Source: Alcanivorax sp. S6407
GTDB taxonomy: Bacteria > Pseudomonadota > Gammaproteobacteria > Pseudomonadales > Alcanivoracaceae
Assembly: GCF_023016115.1 (NCBI RefSeq)
Contig: NZ_JALKBH010000002.1
Location: 372,001-436,000 of the forward strand
Reading direction: 5' to 3'
DNA: 64,000 nt
Below the pieces are notes generated by a model. The model ran no database searches, had not been told where the DNA came from, and saw only the letters and a list, made by a program, of their open reading frames with translations. A program made the position numbers and the translations under genes. Of the stretch, positions 7,927 through 17,043 are shown piece by piece (position 1 is the first letter of the stretch; each line of letters opens with the position of its first letter).

Positions 7927-9309
7927 TTAACGTACCACCACAAAGAACACACCGCCATTGCGGTTAATGCGCAACAACAGGGCTGCATCCTTGTCCTTGA
8001 TGGCATCCTGCAGCTCATCCATGCTCGCCACGTCCTGGCGATTGGCGTTGATGATCACATCGCCCTGACGCAGACCGGCACGCCAGGCGGGGGAACCCTG
8101 TTCCACGTTATCCACCAACACTCCATGATCGGCATTCTGCAGTTCGCCCTTGCGCAGGTCACGCAGGCTGGCACCTTGCAGATGCCGGGACACCGCTTCA
8201 CCACCGGCGGTTTCCTGGGTGGACTCACTGATCACTGCGGTGACAGTTTTCTTTTTGCCGTCACGCAGAATGCTCAGTTTCACCTTCTCGCCCACCGGCG
8301 ACATGCCCACCTTGTTACGCAGATCAGAAGCGCGATTCACCGGGCGGTCATCCACCGCCACCACCACGTCACCGCTCTTGAGGCCGGCCTTGTCAGCCGC
8401 ACTGTCTTCCACCACCTGGGTGATTACCACGCCGCGCTGGCGCTCTACACCAAAGGCCTCCGCCAGCTCCGCGGTAAGATCCTGAATGGTGACACCCAGC
8501 ATACCGCGCCGCACCTCGCCGTGTTCAATCAGCTGGTGCATCACGTTCTCGGCCATCTCCGTGGGGATGGCAAAGCCAATGCCCACATTGCCGCCCGCCG
8601 GTGCCAGAATGGCCGTGTTGATACCCACCAGCTCACCGCGCAGATTCACCAGGGCGCCGCCAGAGTTACCCGGGTTGATGGAGGCATCGGTCTGGATAAA
8701 ACTTTCGTAACCTTCGATGCCCAGCCCGGAACGGCCCAGTGCAGAGACGATACCACTGGTCACGGTCTGTCCCAGGCCGAAGGGATTGCCGATGGCCACC
8801 ACAAAATCTCCCACCCGCAGGGTAGTGGAATCGGCGATGGCGATCTGGGTCAGATCACGGGCTTCCTCCAGCTTGAGCACGGCAAGATCCACCTCCTCAT
8901 CGGTGCCGACCAACTCGGCGGTCAGTTCGCGGCCATCGGTCAGAGTCACTTCGATGGTGTCAGCGTTCTTTACCACGTGAGCGTTGGTCAGCACATAACC
9001 GTTTTTGGCATCCACAATGACACCGGAACCGGCACTGGCGGCACGGCGCTCACGTTGCTGTTCCGGGATATTGAAAAAGCGCCGGAAAAAAGGGTCTTCC
9101 ATCAGCGGGTTTCGTGCCGCACGGATACGGGTTTCAACTGCGATGTTGACCACGGCCGGCGAGGCCTCTTCCAGCATCGGCGCCAGTGAAGGTAGCGCAT
9201 CCCCCTCCCCGGTCGTCGAAGGCAGGGCCGCATGGGCCGGCGAGAAAAAGACCATCAGAAGTGCCAGCAACCATGCGGCAGAATGGACGGATTGTTTTGC
9301 CTTAAACAA
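7927..9309 (-). CDS. Do-type periplasmic serine protease (DegQ/MucD-like)
   Basis: This is a trypsin-like periplasmic protease/chaperone of 460 residues that degrades misfolded envelope proteins. It has a signal peptide ending near residue 27 (SPAHA). The protease domain carries the triad His111 (TNAHVV), Asp141 (VDLAVLKL) and Ser216 (GNSGGAL). Two PDZ domains follow (about 265-350 and 370-455; the second contains AGLRQGDVIINANRQD). The start is TTG at 9309, supported by a perfect AGGAGG (9318-9323) eight bases upstream. It resembles pseudomonad MucD and is not obviously linked to a sigma-E operon here. Confidence 0.94.
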   Translation of the reverse strand: MFKAKQSVHSAAWLLALLMVFFSPAHAALPSTTGEGDALPSLAPMLEEASPAVVNIAVETRIRAARNPLMEDPFFRRFFNIPEQQRERRAASAGSGVIVDAKNGYVLTNAHVVKNADTIEVTLTDGRELTAELVGTDEEVDLAVLKLEEARDLTQIAIADSTTLRVGDFVVAIGNPFGLGQTVTSGIVSALGRSGLGIEGYESFIQTDASINPGNSGGALVNLRGELVGINTAILAPAGGNVGIGFAIPTEMAENVMHQLIEHGEVRRGMLGVTIQDLTAELAEAFGVERQRGVVITQVVEDSAADKAGLKSGDVVVAVDDRPVNRASDLRNKVGMSPVGEKVKLSILRDGKKKTVTAVISESTQETAGGEAVSRHLQGASLRDLRKGELQNADHGVLVDNVEQGSPAWRAGLRQGDVIINANRQDVASMDELQDAIKDKDAALLLRINRNGGVFFVVVR

Positions 9310-9451
9310 TGTTTGTTCCTCCTGTTCTTAAGGAAAAGCAGGCCAGGTTACCTCCCGGCTGCCCCCGATAACGAAAGTAGAGGCAGCGCCAAGCCAGGGA
9401 GCTCGACACCGATAGCTCTCGCCTCGTGTGATCTGTGACCGGTATTTTTCG

Positions 9452-10123
9452 CTACGGTTCCGAAGCAAACAGCCGGACACCATTGTATTCACTGGATTCG
9501 CCCAGATCCGGCCAGGTGCAAGACTGCCACTCACCCAGTAATTGATAGCCCACAGGGTCAAGATCCGGCACCCGGGAATCCGCTAACAATACCCGCTCCG
9601 CTTTCTGGAACATGGCCAGTAAAGGCAGGTTCTCCCGGTCGTAGAGAATGTCCGCCGCGGTGACCAGATCCGCTTCCTCAAGTGCGCTTTCCAGATCCTG
9701 ACTGAGTTCGATGACAACTCCGTTTTCCTCGGCATTAACCCCGGTAGCCGTTAACGCATCCTCATCCAGATCGCAGGCGATCACCTTGCGAGCCCCCGCC
9801 ATGGCAGCGGCGATGGCAACGACGCCGGAGCCAGGCCCCACATCCACCACACAGCGCCCCTTCACCCACTGAGGATGGCCTATCAGATACTCTGCCAATA
9901 CCTGTCCTGATGCCCAGCAGAATGACCAGTACGGAGGCTCCTCCATGATGGCGTTAACGATACCCGGCTCCAGCGCCTGCTCGGGAAACAGCTCATCCAG
10001 CAGCCACAGCTTGAGTGACGGCGTCTGTGGTAATGGCTGGCAAGTCAGTTTCACGTTGGGCAATACGCGGTGGAGCCGCTGGTGCAAGGCGTTGAGGCCT
10101 ACTCTTTTCGGGTCGCTTGTCAT
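9452..10123 (-). CDS. Class I SAM-dependent methyltransferase (ETFB-lysine/NNT1-like)
   Basis: This 223-residue Rossmann-fold methyltransferase has the SAM motif I DVGPGSGVVAIAAAMAGA and the acidic motif II ACDLDEDAL. PPYWSFCWASGQVLAEYL upstream of motif I is typical of the METTL20/ETFB-lysine and nicotinamide-methyltransferase-like group and related to PrmA. A protein lysine is a plausible substrate but is not shown. The start at 10123 removes 22 residues of unsupported extension and has GGAG upstream. It is divergent from the large secreted-protein gene. Confidence 0.75.
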   Translation of the reverse strand: MTSDPKRVGLNALHQRLHRVLPNVKLTCQPLPQTPSLKLWLLDELFPEQALEPGIVNAIMEEPPYWSFCWASGQVLAEYLIGHPQWVKGRCVVDVGPGSGVVAIAAAMAGARKVIACDLDEDALTATGVNAEENGVVIELSQDLESALEEADLVTAADILYDRENLPLLAMFQKAERVLLADSRVPDLDPVGYQLLGEWQSCTWPDLGESSEYNGVRLFASEP

Positions 10124-10170
10124 ACTCTTGGCTCCGTCGCCTATCCAAAAACGTCGCAGAGAATAACAAA

Positions 10171-12060
10171 ATGACCGCCAGACAGGCATGGGCTGGACTG
10201 ATCACGCTACTGGTCAGCCTTGGCAGCCCCCTCCAGGCACGCGAGATCTGGACAGAGGGAGTGCCAGATGCCTATTTCCAGCATTTCCTTGAATTCTATA
10301 AAGCCGATCCCAGCGCCATGGGCCGGTGGGCCCCCGGGCTGAGCAAGATTTCCAGCGCCCAGCTGGACGCCACCATCAAGGCACTGGACACCACCCAGTT
10401 CACCTATCTTTATCCCATGGAGATGAAGGGGTTCGAGCTGCCCGGTCATCTTGGCATTCCCATTGAGGAACTGTCCGTCATGGCGGTTCGCGCCGGCAAA
10501 TTCATTCCTGTCCCGTTCCAGATTGATGAATTCGACAAGACCGGTCTGATCTGGATCGAAGGGGAAAATGATCATCCACCGGAAGGCAAACCCGGCATCT
10601 TCGACGATTTTGACGAACTGGTTTTCATGTTCCGCGATGGCGGAAATGCCCGCTATTCCGCAAGTCAGCATCCACTCGAAAGCGGTGAAGTCCTGCAGGA
10701 AATTCGCCTCGAATCACCCCGCAACCAACCCCGCTATGTTTATCTGGTGCGCAACAACCCGGAACGCTCCCGGGCGGATTATGTCAGCGCCGATCTGGAC
10801 GCTGGCCATGTGCAAAGCACCCTGATGGATCTGGATTACGAACCGGATGATTTTACCCAGATCCATTCCATGGCACCGCGCCTGGGGCCCCATCAGGACA
10901 CCAGCGTCTTCGACAATATCTACGTGAACATCAGCACCGGCATTCTCAACCAGAAGCTGCGTGTTGACCTGGATACCCGCAAAAACATCAAGGCCACGCC
11001 GATTGCCGTCAAGGATGGCCCGGTGCGTGTCTCCATGCTGGTGAAAGCCCGCATCTGGTATGCCTTCATGCCGACGTTTTTCAGCCAGAAATTCCAGGTG
11101 GATTTCTACGAACAGTCCGTCACCATTCCTTCCCGCTTTGCCATCGGCAGCGTCAAGGTGCTGAAATTTTTCGTCATGTTCTTGCGTGAACCGCGCATTC
11201 ACTTCGCCATTGATTTCCACAACCTGGAAGGCGCCCGCGTCAGCTTTCAGTCCGTGTACGGGCAACAGGAGTACGGTGTGGTAGACGGAAAAATGAGTGC
11301 ATTCGAACAGAGAATGAATGCCACCCGGCTACCGGGAGACTGGCTGCACATGGATTCCAACCAGGGCTGGGAAATGTTTTTCAGCAACCATATGCCGGTG
11401 GTGCCCGAGGGCCTGTTTGATGCCTTCCTGGATGGGGTCAACATGAACATGTTCTATGAAGATGATGCCAGCAGCACCACCGAGTACGAGCGCTACCCCG
11501 GCGCTACCCCTCGACTGGGTTTCCAGAGCAGCGGGCTGCCGCGCACGGTGATTGATCTGATGGGGGCTATTCCCAAACTGGACTACGCCAATATGAACAG
11601 CCTGGGTGAAGCCATCGTGGCACTGGCAGCCGCGGAGGATGAAGGTGCGTTCAAAAAGTACGATGAGGTGGTGCACAAGCGGCTGGTGGCATTGAACAAT
11701 GAAGGACGCTTTACCACCGTACCTGCACTGGCAGATGCCTTCATTGCGGATCTGGACCGGATGAATTTTTCCGGCATCCCCCGGGAGACCTTCAACAAGC
11801 TGATCCATCAGGCCATCATCGACACCACCGATCGCCCCGACCGGATTCACCACGGCAAGGTATTACAGCGCGTGGTGACACTGGCAAAGGCACAGGGCAT
11901 CGATATTACCCGGCTGCGGTACGCCACCATGGATAACACCCTGTGGTTTCCGGCCTGGGTGGGAGAAGGCGGCGCCAGCGATTTTCACTGGCAGGTCAGC
12001 CATGCCCCCAAGGCAAAGCCGACCCCAGCACTCAGTCGCTCTTCTGCAGCAGCGCCGTGA
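10171..12060 (+). CDS. Large secreted protein of unknown family
   Basis: This 629-residue protein has an N-terminal signal peptide (MTARQAWAGLITLLVSLGSPLQA). I do not recognise a family. Visible features are a segment rich in aromatic and acidic residues (VPFQIDEFDKTGLIWIEGEN), an acidic FDDFDELVFMF stretch that could bind metal, and a hydrophobic segment near residues 325-345 (VKVLKFFVMFLREPRIHF) that may be a membrane-associated helix. There are no transport or enzyme signatures that I can name. Its 3' end overlaps trmH by 29 bases tail to tail. The start is the first ATG giving a good signal peptide; the SD is weak. Confidence 0.8.
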   Translation: MTARQAWAGLITLLVSLGSPLQAREIWTEGVPDAYFQHFLEFYKADPSAMGRWAPGLSKISSAQLDATIKALDTTQFTYLYPMEMKGFELPGHLGIPIEELSVMAVRAGKFIPVPFQIDEFDKTGLIWIEGENDHPPEGKPGIFDDFDELVFMFRDGGNARYSASQHPLESGEVLQEIRLESPRNQPRYVYLVRNNPERSRADYVSADLDAGHVQSTLMDLDYEPDDFTQIHSMAPRLGPHQDTSVFDNIYVNISTGILNQKLRVDLDTRKNIKATPIAVKDGPVRVSMLVKARIWYAFMPTFFSQKFQVDFYEQSVTIPSRFAIGSVKVLKFFVMFLREPRIHFAIDFHNLEGARVSFQSVYGQQEYGVVDGKMSAFEQRMNATRLPGDWLHMDSNQGWEMFFSNHMPVVPEGLFDAFLDGVNMNMFYEDDASSTTEYERYPGATPRLGFQSSGLPRTVIDLMGAIPKLDYANMNSLGEAIVALAAAEDEGAFKKYDEVVHKRLVALNNEGRFTTVPALADAFIADLDRMNFSGIPRETFNKLIHQAIIDTTDRPDRIHHGKVLQRVVTLAKAQGIDITRLRYATMDNTLWFPAWVGEGGASDFHWQVSHAPKAKPTPALSRSSAAAP

Positions 12061-12715
12061 GGGCGGCGCTGTCCTTGACCTGACCCTCTTCGTCAAGCTC
12101 CGGATACGGCACACCGTGGGCATCACACAAACGGGCAATCTTTTCGTGGCCCCAGCGGAACAGCAGTTCCTGGTAACGGGCAGGATCCAGCTGCGGCTGC
12201 TCATAGAAGCCCTTGGCGCGACGCTGCTCACAGGCCTCGGAAAGAATGATGGCGGCAGCCACACTCACGTTGAATGACTCCACCATGCCCATCATCGGAA
12301 TGATCACATGCTGGTCCACTGCCGCGGCAGCTTCATCACTGACCCCGAATTTTTCGGTACCCAGCAACAATGCGGTGGGCTTGCTGTAATCCACTTCCCG
12401 GTAGGGAATCGCCGTGTCCGACAGATGTGCTGCCAGCACCTGGACGCCCTGCCCTTGCAGTTCACGAATCACCGGCGTGCTGTCTTCGTGTTTGTGCACC
12501 TTGACCCAGCGCTGGGAGCCCATGGCGGTACCCGCCGCCACCCTGGCCCGGTTTTTGGGCAGAATGGCATGCACATCCAGAATCCCCACCGCATCGCAGG
12601 TACGCACGATGGCAGCAATATTGTGGGGTTTGTGCACCCCATCCATGATTACGGTCAGATCAGGCTGACGGCGATCCAGGGTCTCACAGATGCGGCGATA
12701 ACGTTCCGGGGTCAT
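12032..12715 (-). CDS. trmH: tRNA (guanosine(18)-2'-O)-methyltransferase TrmH
   Basis: This SPOUT-class methyltransferase modifies Gm18 in the D-loop of tRNAs. The 227-residue length matches E. coli TrmH. It shows the family segments MDGVHKPHNIAAIVRTCDAVG (motif 1), LLLGTEKFGVSDEA (motif 2) and IPMMGMVESFNVSVAAAIIL (motif 3, which forms the knot and SAM site). It is a single gene between two plus-strand genes and overlaps the upstream secreted-protein gene by 29 bases at the 3' ends. Confidence 0.95.
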   Translation of the reverse strand: MTPERYRRICETLDRRQPDLTVIMDGVHKPHNIAAIVRTCDAVGILDVHAILPKNRARVAAGTAMGSQRWVKVHKHEDSTPVIRELQGQGVQVLAAHLSDTAIPYREVDYSKPTALLLGTEKFGVSDEAAAAVDQHVIIPMMGMVESFNVSVAAAIILSEACEQRRAKGFYEQPQLDPARYQELLFRWGHEKIARLCDAHGVPYPELDEEGQVKDSAALTALLQKSD

Positions 12716-12896
12716 GGCATTTCCTCAAGGCTGGCGGCGGATTGTATAGGGGCCATGAAAATAGTGCCAACCACTAGCCTGGGCCCAGCCATGACCCTAT
12801 CCATAGGGATTTTCGACAGAAAACGTCACTGCCAGCAGCGGGCACAATCCGCTAGGCTCTTGGCAGCGTAAACAAGGTACATACAACGGAGACATC

Positions 12897-14105
12897 ATGA
12901 GCCACACCTCATCCCGCCGACTGCCCCTGGAAGGTATCCGGGTCGTCGAACTCGGCCAACTGCTGGCAGGCCCCTTCACCGGCACCCTGCTGGCCTATTT
13001 CGGTGCAGATGTGGTGAAGGTGGAACCCCCCGGCGGTGATCCCATTCGCGGCTGGCGCAAGCTGGATGAGGATGGCACCTCATTCTGGTGGCGCAGCTTG
13101 GGGCGCAACAAGAAATCCGTGACCCTGGATCTGAAAACCGATGAGGGCAAGGCGCTGGTGCGCAAGCTGATGGCCAAGGCCGATGTGGTGATCGAAAACT
13201 TCCGTCCTGGCACCATGGAAAACTGGGGCCTGGGGCCTGACAGCTTTGCCGAAGACAATCCCGGGCTGGTCTATACCCGCATCTCCGGCTACGGCCAGAC
13301 CGGCCCCTACGCCAGCAAGCCCGGCTATGCCTCCGTGTGTGAAGGCATTGGCGGCCTGCGCTATGTGAACGGCTTCCCCGACGAACGTCCGGTGCGCCCC
13401 AACCTGTCCCTGGGCGATACCATTGCCGGCCTGCACGCCGCGCTGGGCATCCTGCTCGCCCTGTTCGAGCGTCAGTCCAGCAAGCAAGGCCAGGTGGTGG
13501 ATGTGGCCCTGTTCGAGTCGGTGTTCAATCTGCTGGAAGGGGTGATCCCGGAATTTGATGGCGCTGGCGTGATCCGCGAGCCTTCCGGCTCCACCGTCAC
13601 CGGCATCGTACCCACCAACACCTACCGCTGCGCTGATCGCAAGTTTGTGGTCATCGGCGGCAATGGCGACTCTATCTTCAAACGGCTGATGACCGCTGCC
13701 GGGCGCCCCGACATGGCCGAGGATCCGGCCATGGCCAGCAATGCCGGCCGGGTGGAAAACGAAGCTGCCATTGATGAAGCCCTGGACAGCTGGTGCCGCA
13801 GCCTGCCCAGTGAGCAGGTACTCGCTATCCTGGAAGAGGCACGGGTCCCGTCCGGACCGATCTACTCGGTGGCCGACATGATGCAGGACCCGCATTTCCA
13901 GGCCCGCGGGCTGTTCCAGCAGGTGGAAATCAACGGCAAACCCCTGAAGATCCCCGCCATCACTCCGCGCCTGGCCGACACTCCCGGAGAAACCCGCTGG
14001 CCCGGTGGTGAGGTGGGCAGCCACAATGCCGCCATCCTGCGTGACGAACTGGGCCTCAGCGAAGACGAATTCAACACCCTGCAGGCGCAGGGGATCATTG
14101 GATAA
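12897..14105 (+). CDS. Family III CoA-transferase (CaiB/BaiF)
   Basis: This 402-residue enzyme moves CoA between carboxylic acids. The family start LEGIRVVELGQLLAGPFTGTLLA and the FGADVVKVEPPGGDP segment are clear. The expected catalytic aspartate is Asp174 in LSLGDTIAGLHAALG, equivalent to the formyl-CoA transferase nucleophile. GGAG upstream supports the ATG. The substrate is not predictable; in this organism type such enzymes often act in carnitine-, succinate- or methyl-branched acid metabolism. A heptamer array begins two bases after the stop codon. Confidence 0.9.
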   Translation: MSHTSSRRLPLEGIRVVELGQLLAGPFTGTLLAYFGADVVKVEPPGGDPIRGWRKLDEDGTSFWWRSLGRNKKSVTLDLKTDEGKALVRKLMAKADVVIENFRPGTMENWGLGPDSFAEDNPGLVYTRISGYGQTGPYASKPGYASVCEGIGGLRYVNGFPDERPVRPNLSLGDTIAGLHAALGILLALFERQSSKQGQVVDVALFESVFNLLEGVIPEFDGAGVIREPSGSTVTGIVPTNTYRCADRKFVVIGGNGDSIFKRLMTAAGRPDMAEDPAMASNAGRVENEAAIDEALDSWCRSLPSEQVLAILEEARVPSGPIYSVADMMQDPHFQARGLFQQVEINGKPLKIPAITPRLADTPGETRWPGGEVGSHNAAILRDELGLSEDEFNTLQAQGIIG

Positions 14106-14106
14106 G

Positions 14107-14141
14107 ACGCTGGATGCCTGACGCCTGATGCCCGACGCCAA
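14107..14141 (+). repeat. Heptamer array (5 units) after the CoA-transferase stop
   Basis: The five units read ACGCTGG, ATGCCTG, ACGCCTG, ATGCCCG, ACGCCAA, beginning two bases past the TAA. They have the consensus A[CT]GCNNN and the sense orientation of the family. Confidence 0.8.
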
Positions 14142-14239
14142 AACACTGCTGCCGCTTGTCAGCACAGGCGGCAGATCATTGACCAGCCAGTCAGGCAGCG
14201 TTAAAAAGACACAAAGAGAGAAGCGACAAGGACAAAAAC

Positions 14240-14413
14240 ATGCAGCTCTTGATGTGGATTACTGTCATCGCGGTGGCCGCGGGTCTGCTCGGCGCAGGCC
14301 TTTACTTCCAGTTACGCCGTCAGGCCCTGCAATCCGACCCGGTACTGATTCGCAGCTGCTATCTGGGTGGCAGCGCCCTGCTGCTTGGCAACTGGCTGGT
14401 GCCGATGATCTAG
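14240..14413 (+). CDS. Small two-helix membrane protein (57 aa)
   Basis: A short ORF encodes 57 residues: a first hydrophobic helix (WITVIAVAAGLLGAGLYF), a polar loop with QLRRQALQSDP, and a second hydrophobic helix (SCYLGGSALLLGNWLVPMI). AAGGAC sits seven bases upstream of the ATG. The stop overlaps the convergent truncated-haemoglobin gene by four bases. The SD, the bias toward hydrophobic residues and the tight packing argue that it is translated; the function is unknown. Confidence 0.6.
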   Translation: MQLLMWITVIAVAAGLLGAGLYFQLRRQALQSDPVLIRSCYLGGSALLLGNWLVPMI

Positions 14414-14850
14414 CCTACCCGTGAGCGGCGGGTCTGCAGCTGCAGGTAAAGATTATCCATGATGCGCGCCGCCAGGCGGCGGGCCCGATCCGTATTGGGG
14501 CCGGCAAAGCGCCCTTCCAGATTGGCCATGAAATGGCCCAGCCAACGCTCGTGATGGGCGCCAGTCAAAGGCAGCTTGTCATCCAGCGCACGATGTTTCT
14601 CCATCATGTGCCGCTGATAAGCCCTGTCCCCCAGCAGCATCTTGTGCCAGTACTGGCAGATGATCGGCAGATGCTTGTTGAGATCGATCCCCGCCACCTC
14701 GAAGAATACCGGTGCCATCACCGGATCCTCCAGCAAGCGACGATAGAAACCATGAACCATGGCATCAATATTCGCCTTGCTGTCCAGATCCGGCAAATCG
14801 GCCGACGATTCCCTGGCCTGGCCCGGAACGAAAATTTCTACTGCGGTCAT
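14410..14850 (-). CDS. Group 3 truncated haemoglobin
   Basis: This haem protein of about 146 residues has the group 3 truncated globin fold. Visible family features are MVHGFYRRLLEDPVMAPVFF (helix B/C region), HLPIICQYWHKMLLG (helix E) and the proximal-histidine segment HRALDDKLPLTGAHHERWL. Group 3 globins bind O2, CO or NO; several are tied to nitrosative stress or cytochrome function. I start at the ATG at 14850; a TTG two codons earlier is possible. An Mpo1-like gene is 14 bases upstream on the same strand and probably co-transcribed. Confidence 0.85.
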   Translation of the reverse strand: MTAVEIFVPGQARESSADLPDLDSKANIDAMVHGFYRRLLEDPVMAPVFFEVAGIDLNKHLPIICQYWHKMLLGDRAYQRHMMEKHRALDDKLPLTGAHHERWLGHFMANLEGRFAGPNTDRARRLAARIMDNLYLQLQTRRSRVG

Positions 14851-14864
14851 CGACAATCCACTAC

Positions 14865-15182
14865 CTACCAGGCGATACGGCCTGTAAGGATGTCCTTGAA
14901 CATCACAAAATCACCAGCAAGGCTGTACCAGGGGTGCTTGAAGGTGGCCGGGCGATTCTTCTCGAAGAAGAAGTGTCCCACCCAGGCAAAGCCATAGCCA
15001 ACGATGGGCAACAGAATCAGCCCGGACAGAGTGCCGGTGTAAATCACGCCCAGTAGAATGGCCAACACCCCCAGAGTGCCGAAGAAATGCAGCCGACGGC
15101 AGGTAGGGTTGCCATGTTCCTGCAGGTAATAGGGGTAAAACTCGGCAAAGCTCTGGAAATCGGACTGTTTGATGGTGGTCAC
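14865..15182 (-). CDS. Mpo1-like (DUF962) membrane protein
   Basis: This 105-residue membrane protein belongs to the DUF962/Mpo1 family. Yeast Mpo1 is a dioxygenase that alpha-oxidises hydroxylated long-chain fatty acids. The conserved histidines are visible: YLQEHGNPTCRRLHFFGT near the N-terminus and GYGFAWVGHFFFEKNRPATFKHPWYS near the C-terminus. I choose the GTG at 15182 because AGGAGG lies five bases upstream; the frame open to 15308 has no support. A shared operon with the truncated haemoglobin gene is likely. Confidence 0.86.
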   Translation of the reverse strand: MTTIKQSDFQSFAEFYPYYLQEHGNPTCRRLHFFGTLGVLAILLGVIYTGTLSGLILLPIVGYGFAWVGHFFFEKNRPATFKHPWYSLAGDFVMFKDILTGRIAW

Positions 15183-15442
15183 GGTTACCTCCTGCGTGAA
15201 CGACGCACGTTGCGGTTGTTGTTTTATCCGGATTGTCCCGGTTCCGTAACGGCAAAACTTGTAGCCACAGGCTGAGTGTAACCCATGGCCGCTTGCCCGT
15301 TGGGCCATCCGGATTGTGATTTTGCGTCAGGCGGATGGCTCGCATGACCATTGCAGGGGCCGACGGGCCATGCAAAATAGCTGACCGCAGCCGATACACT
15401 GTGTTTTACCGGTGCACTTTCGTCGACTTTTCAGAGGTTTAA

Positions 15443-16675
15443 ATGGCTCTTCGTCCCCGTGTCAGTCGCCTGATCAGCAAGCAGGCCAACCGTATTCCCC
15501 GCAGCCTGGACAGCCTGATCCGGCAAGGTGAAGAAGCCCCGCTGGAAAAGACCGGCATGGCCTCCGCACAGGTGGAAGCCATCTGGCGCGCGACCCGCAA
15601 GCTCTACCGTGGAGGCATGAGCCCGGCCATGAGCCTGTGCCTGCGTCGTCATGGCGAGATCATGATCAACCGCAGCATCGGCTTCGCCGACCCGGAAAGT
15701 CAGCGCATCATGACCCCGGATACCCCGGTATGCCTGTTCTCTGCCTCCAAGGTAGTGGCTGCCATGATGATTCATCACCTGGTGGAAACCGGGCAGCTGG
15801 ATCTGGATGATCCGGTCACTCGTTATCTGCCCAAGTACGGCCAGAACGGCAAGGGCCGCACCACCATCCGGCACCTGCTCACTCACCAGGCCGGCATCCC
15901 GCGCCCCCAGGAGCCGGTGTCAGCGGACGTGCTGTTCCGCCCCGAGGAAATCTTCGACATTCTCTGTGCCGCCAAACCCACCACCCTGAATACCCAGGCC
16001 TACCATGCGGTCACCGCCGGCTTTATTATCGGCCGGGTGGTGGAAGCGGTCACCGGGGAAGATCTCAATGCCACCCTGGACAGGGTGGTGAGAAAGCCCA
16101 TGGGAATGAAGTATTTCACCTTCGGTAGCACCGGCCCGGAACGGGCCATGGATGTTTCCACCGGGGTCCCTTTCAAGGTGGTGGATCTGTTCCTCAACCA
16201 TGCGGTGGGCGGCACCATCGATGAAGTGGTCGACGTCTCCAACGATAACCGCTTCCAGGATGTCATCGTGCCGGCCGGCAACCTGTATGCCACCGCCGAA
16301 GAAGCCAGCCGCTTCTTCCAGATGCTACTCAATAACGGTGAATACAACGGCCAGCAGATCTTCAAGCCGGAAACCGTGGCACGGGCACTGGAACCCGCCT
16401 GGCACCGCCCCCGCTTCGACCGCAGCCTGATGCTGCCGCTGAACTTCTCCAATGGCTTCATGCTCGGCAACCGCGGCATGGGCATGTTCGGCCCCGGCGC
16501 GCCGAAGGCGTTTGGCCACCTGGGCTTTATCAGCATCTACTGCTGGGCCGACCCGCAACGGGATCTGAGCGGCGCCCTGTTGACCACCGGCAAGGGCGTC
16601 ATCGGCCCCCACCTGCCGTCCCTGTTCAGCCTGCAGCACACCATTAACAAGCATACGAGGTTGCGGAACGCCTGA
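15443..16675 (+). CDS. Serine hydrolase of the beta-lactamase class C/EstB family
   Basis: This 410-residue alpha/beta serine hydrolase has the S-x-x-K motif SASK (about residue 97-100) in CLFSASKVVAAMMIHHL, the YHA segment that matches the catalytic YxN/YAN position, and the HLGF segment near the C-terminus. Members act as esterases or D-peptidases rather than true lactamases. There is no signal peptide, so a cytoplasmic esterase is likely. GAGG precedes the ATG. The stop codon TGA is itself part of the first repeat units of a 14-copy heptamer array. Confidence 0.85.
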   Translation: MALRPRVSRLISKQANRIPRSLDSLIRQGEEAPLEKTGMASAQVEAIWRATRKLYRGGMSPAMSLCLRRHGEIMINRSIGFADPESQRIMTPDTPVCLFSASKVVAAMMIHHLVETGQLDLDDPVTRYLPKYGQNGKGRTTIRHLLTHQAGIPRPQEPVSADVLFRPEEIFDILCAAKPTTLNTQAYHAVTAGFIIGRVVEAVTGEDLNATLDRVVRKPMGMKYFTFGSTGPERAMDVSTGVPFKVVDLFLNHAVGGTIDEVVDVSNDNRFQDVIVPAGNLYATAEEASRFFQMLLNNGEYNGQQIFKPETVARALEPAWHRPRFDRSLMLPLNFSNGFMLGNRGMGMFGPGAPKAFGHLGFISIYCWADPQRDLSGALLTTGKGVIGPHLPSLFSLQHTINKHTRLRNA

Positions 16676-16772
16676 CGCCTGACGCCTGACGCCTGACGCC
16701 TGACGCCTGACGCCTGACGCCTGACGCCTGACGCCTGACGCCTGACGCCTGACGCCTGACGCCTGACGCAAA
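16668..16772 (+). repeat. 14-copy perfect heptamer array ACGCCTG
   Basis: Fourteen identical copies of ACGCCTG (16668-16765) are followed by ACGCAAA. The array starts inside the last codons of the serine hydrolase, and its stop codon lies in the first repeat junction. Perfect identity implies recent expansion by slippage. The A-run of the last unit leads into the terminator. Confidence 0.95.
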
Positions 16773-16805
16773 AAGGCCCGCCCGGTAACCCGGGCGGGCC
16801 TTTTT
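16770..16805 (+). terminator. Bidirectional rho-independent terminator
   Basis: GGCCCGCCCGG (16775-16785) pairs with CCGGGCGGGCC (16790-16800), with a run of A before and T after. A near-identical copy lies at 24160-24196 in the same position relative to a heptamer array. Confidence 0.92.
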
Positions 16806-16831
16806 GCGTCGGTAAAACCCCCGCTACAACC

Positions 16832-17010
16832 CGCTGTAGGAGCTTGCCTGCAAGCGATCCGAGCCCTGGCGAGGTAAAAGACGAGAGGCGAGTTTCTAAA
16901 GGCAAAAACAGAAGCATGGGGAGAGATTTGGAGTTCGATCTTCGAGATGTGCTTCTGGAATCCCTACCTCGCTTAGGCTCGGATCGCCTGCAGGCAAGCT
17001 CCTACAGCGG
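16832..17010. repeat. REPIN-like inverted repeat pair
   Basis: The left arm (16832-16865) contains CTGTAGGAGCTTGCCTGCAA and GCGATCCGAGCC; the right arm (16976-17010) is its inverse. The spacer of about 110 bases has GAGTTTC-type sequence shared with other copies. Related copies lie at 24222-24393, 26760-26962 and 40598-41392. It fits a pair of inverted REP palindromes. No RAYT transposase gene is in the window. Confidence 0.85.
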
Positions 17011-17043
17011 GGTATAGCAAGTATTTGGGTTTGCTTCAGGGGT

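Noticed and set aside
7582..9189. 535-codon plus-strand frame opposite the Do protease
   Set aside because: It covers two well-supported minus-strand genes and has no family features.
16668..16772. Tandem repeat array as a possible CRISPR
   Set aside because: The units are 7 bases and contiguous, with no spacers, and no cas genes are present.
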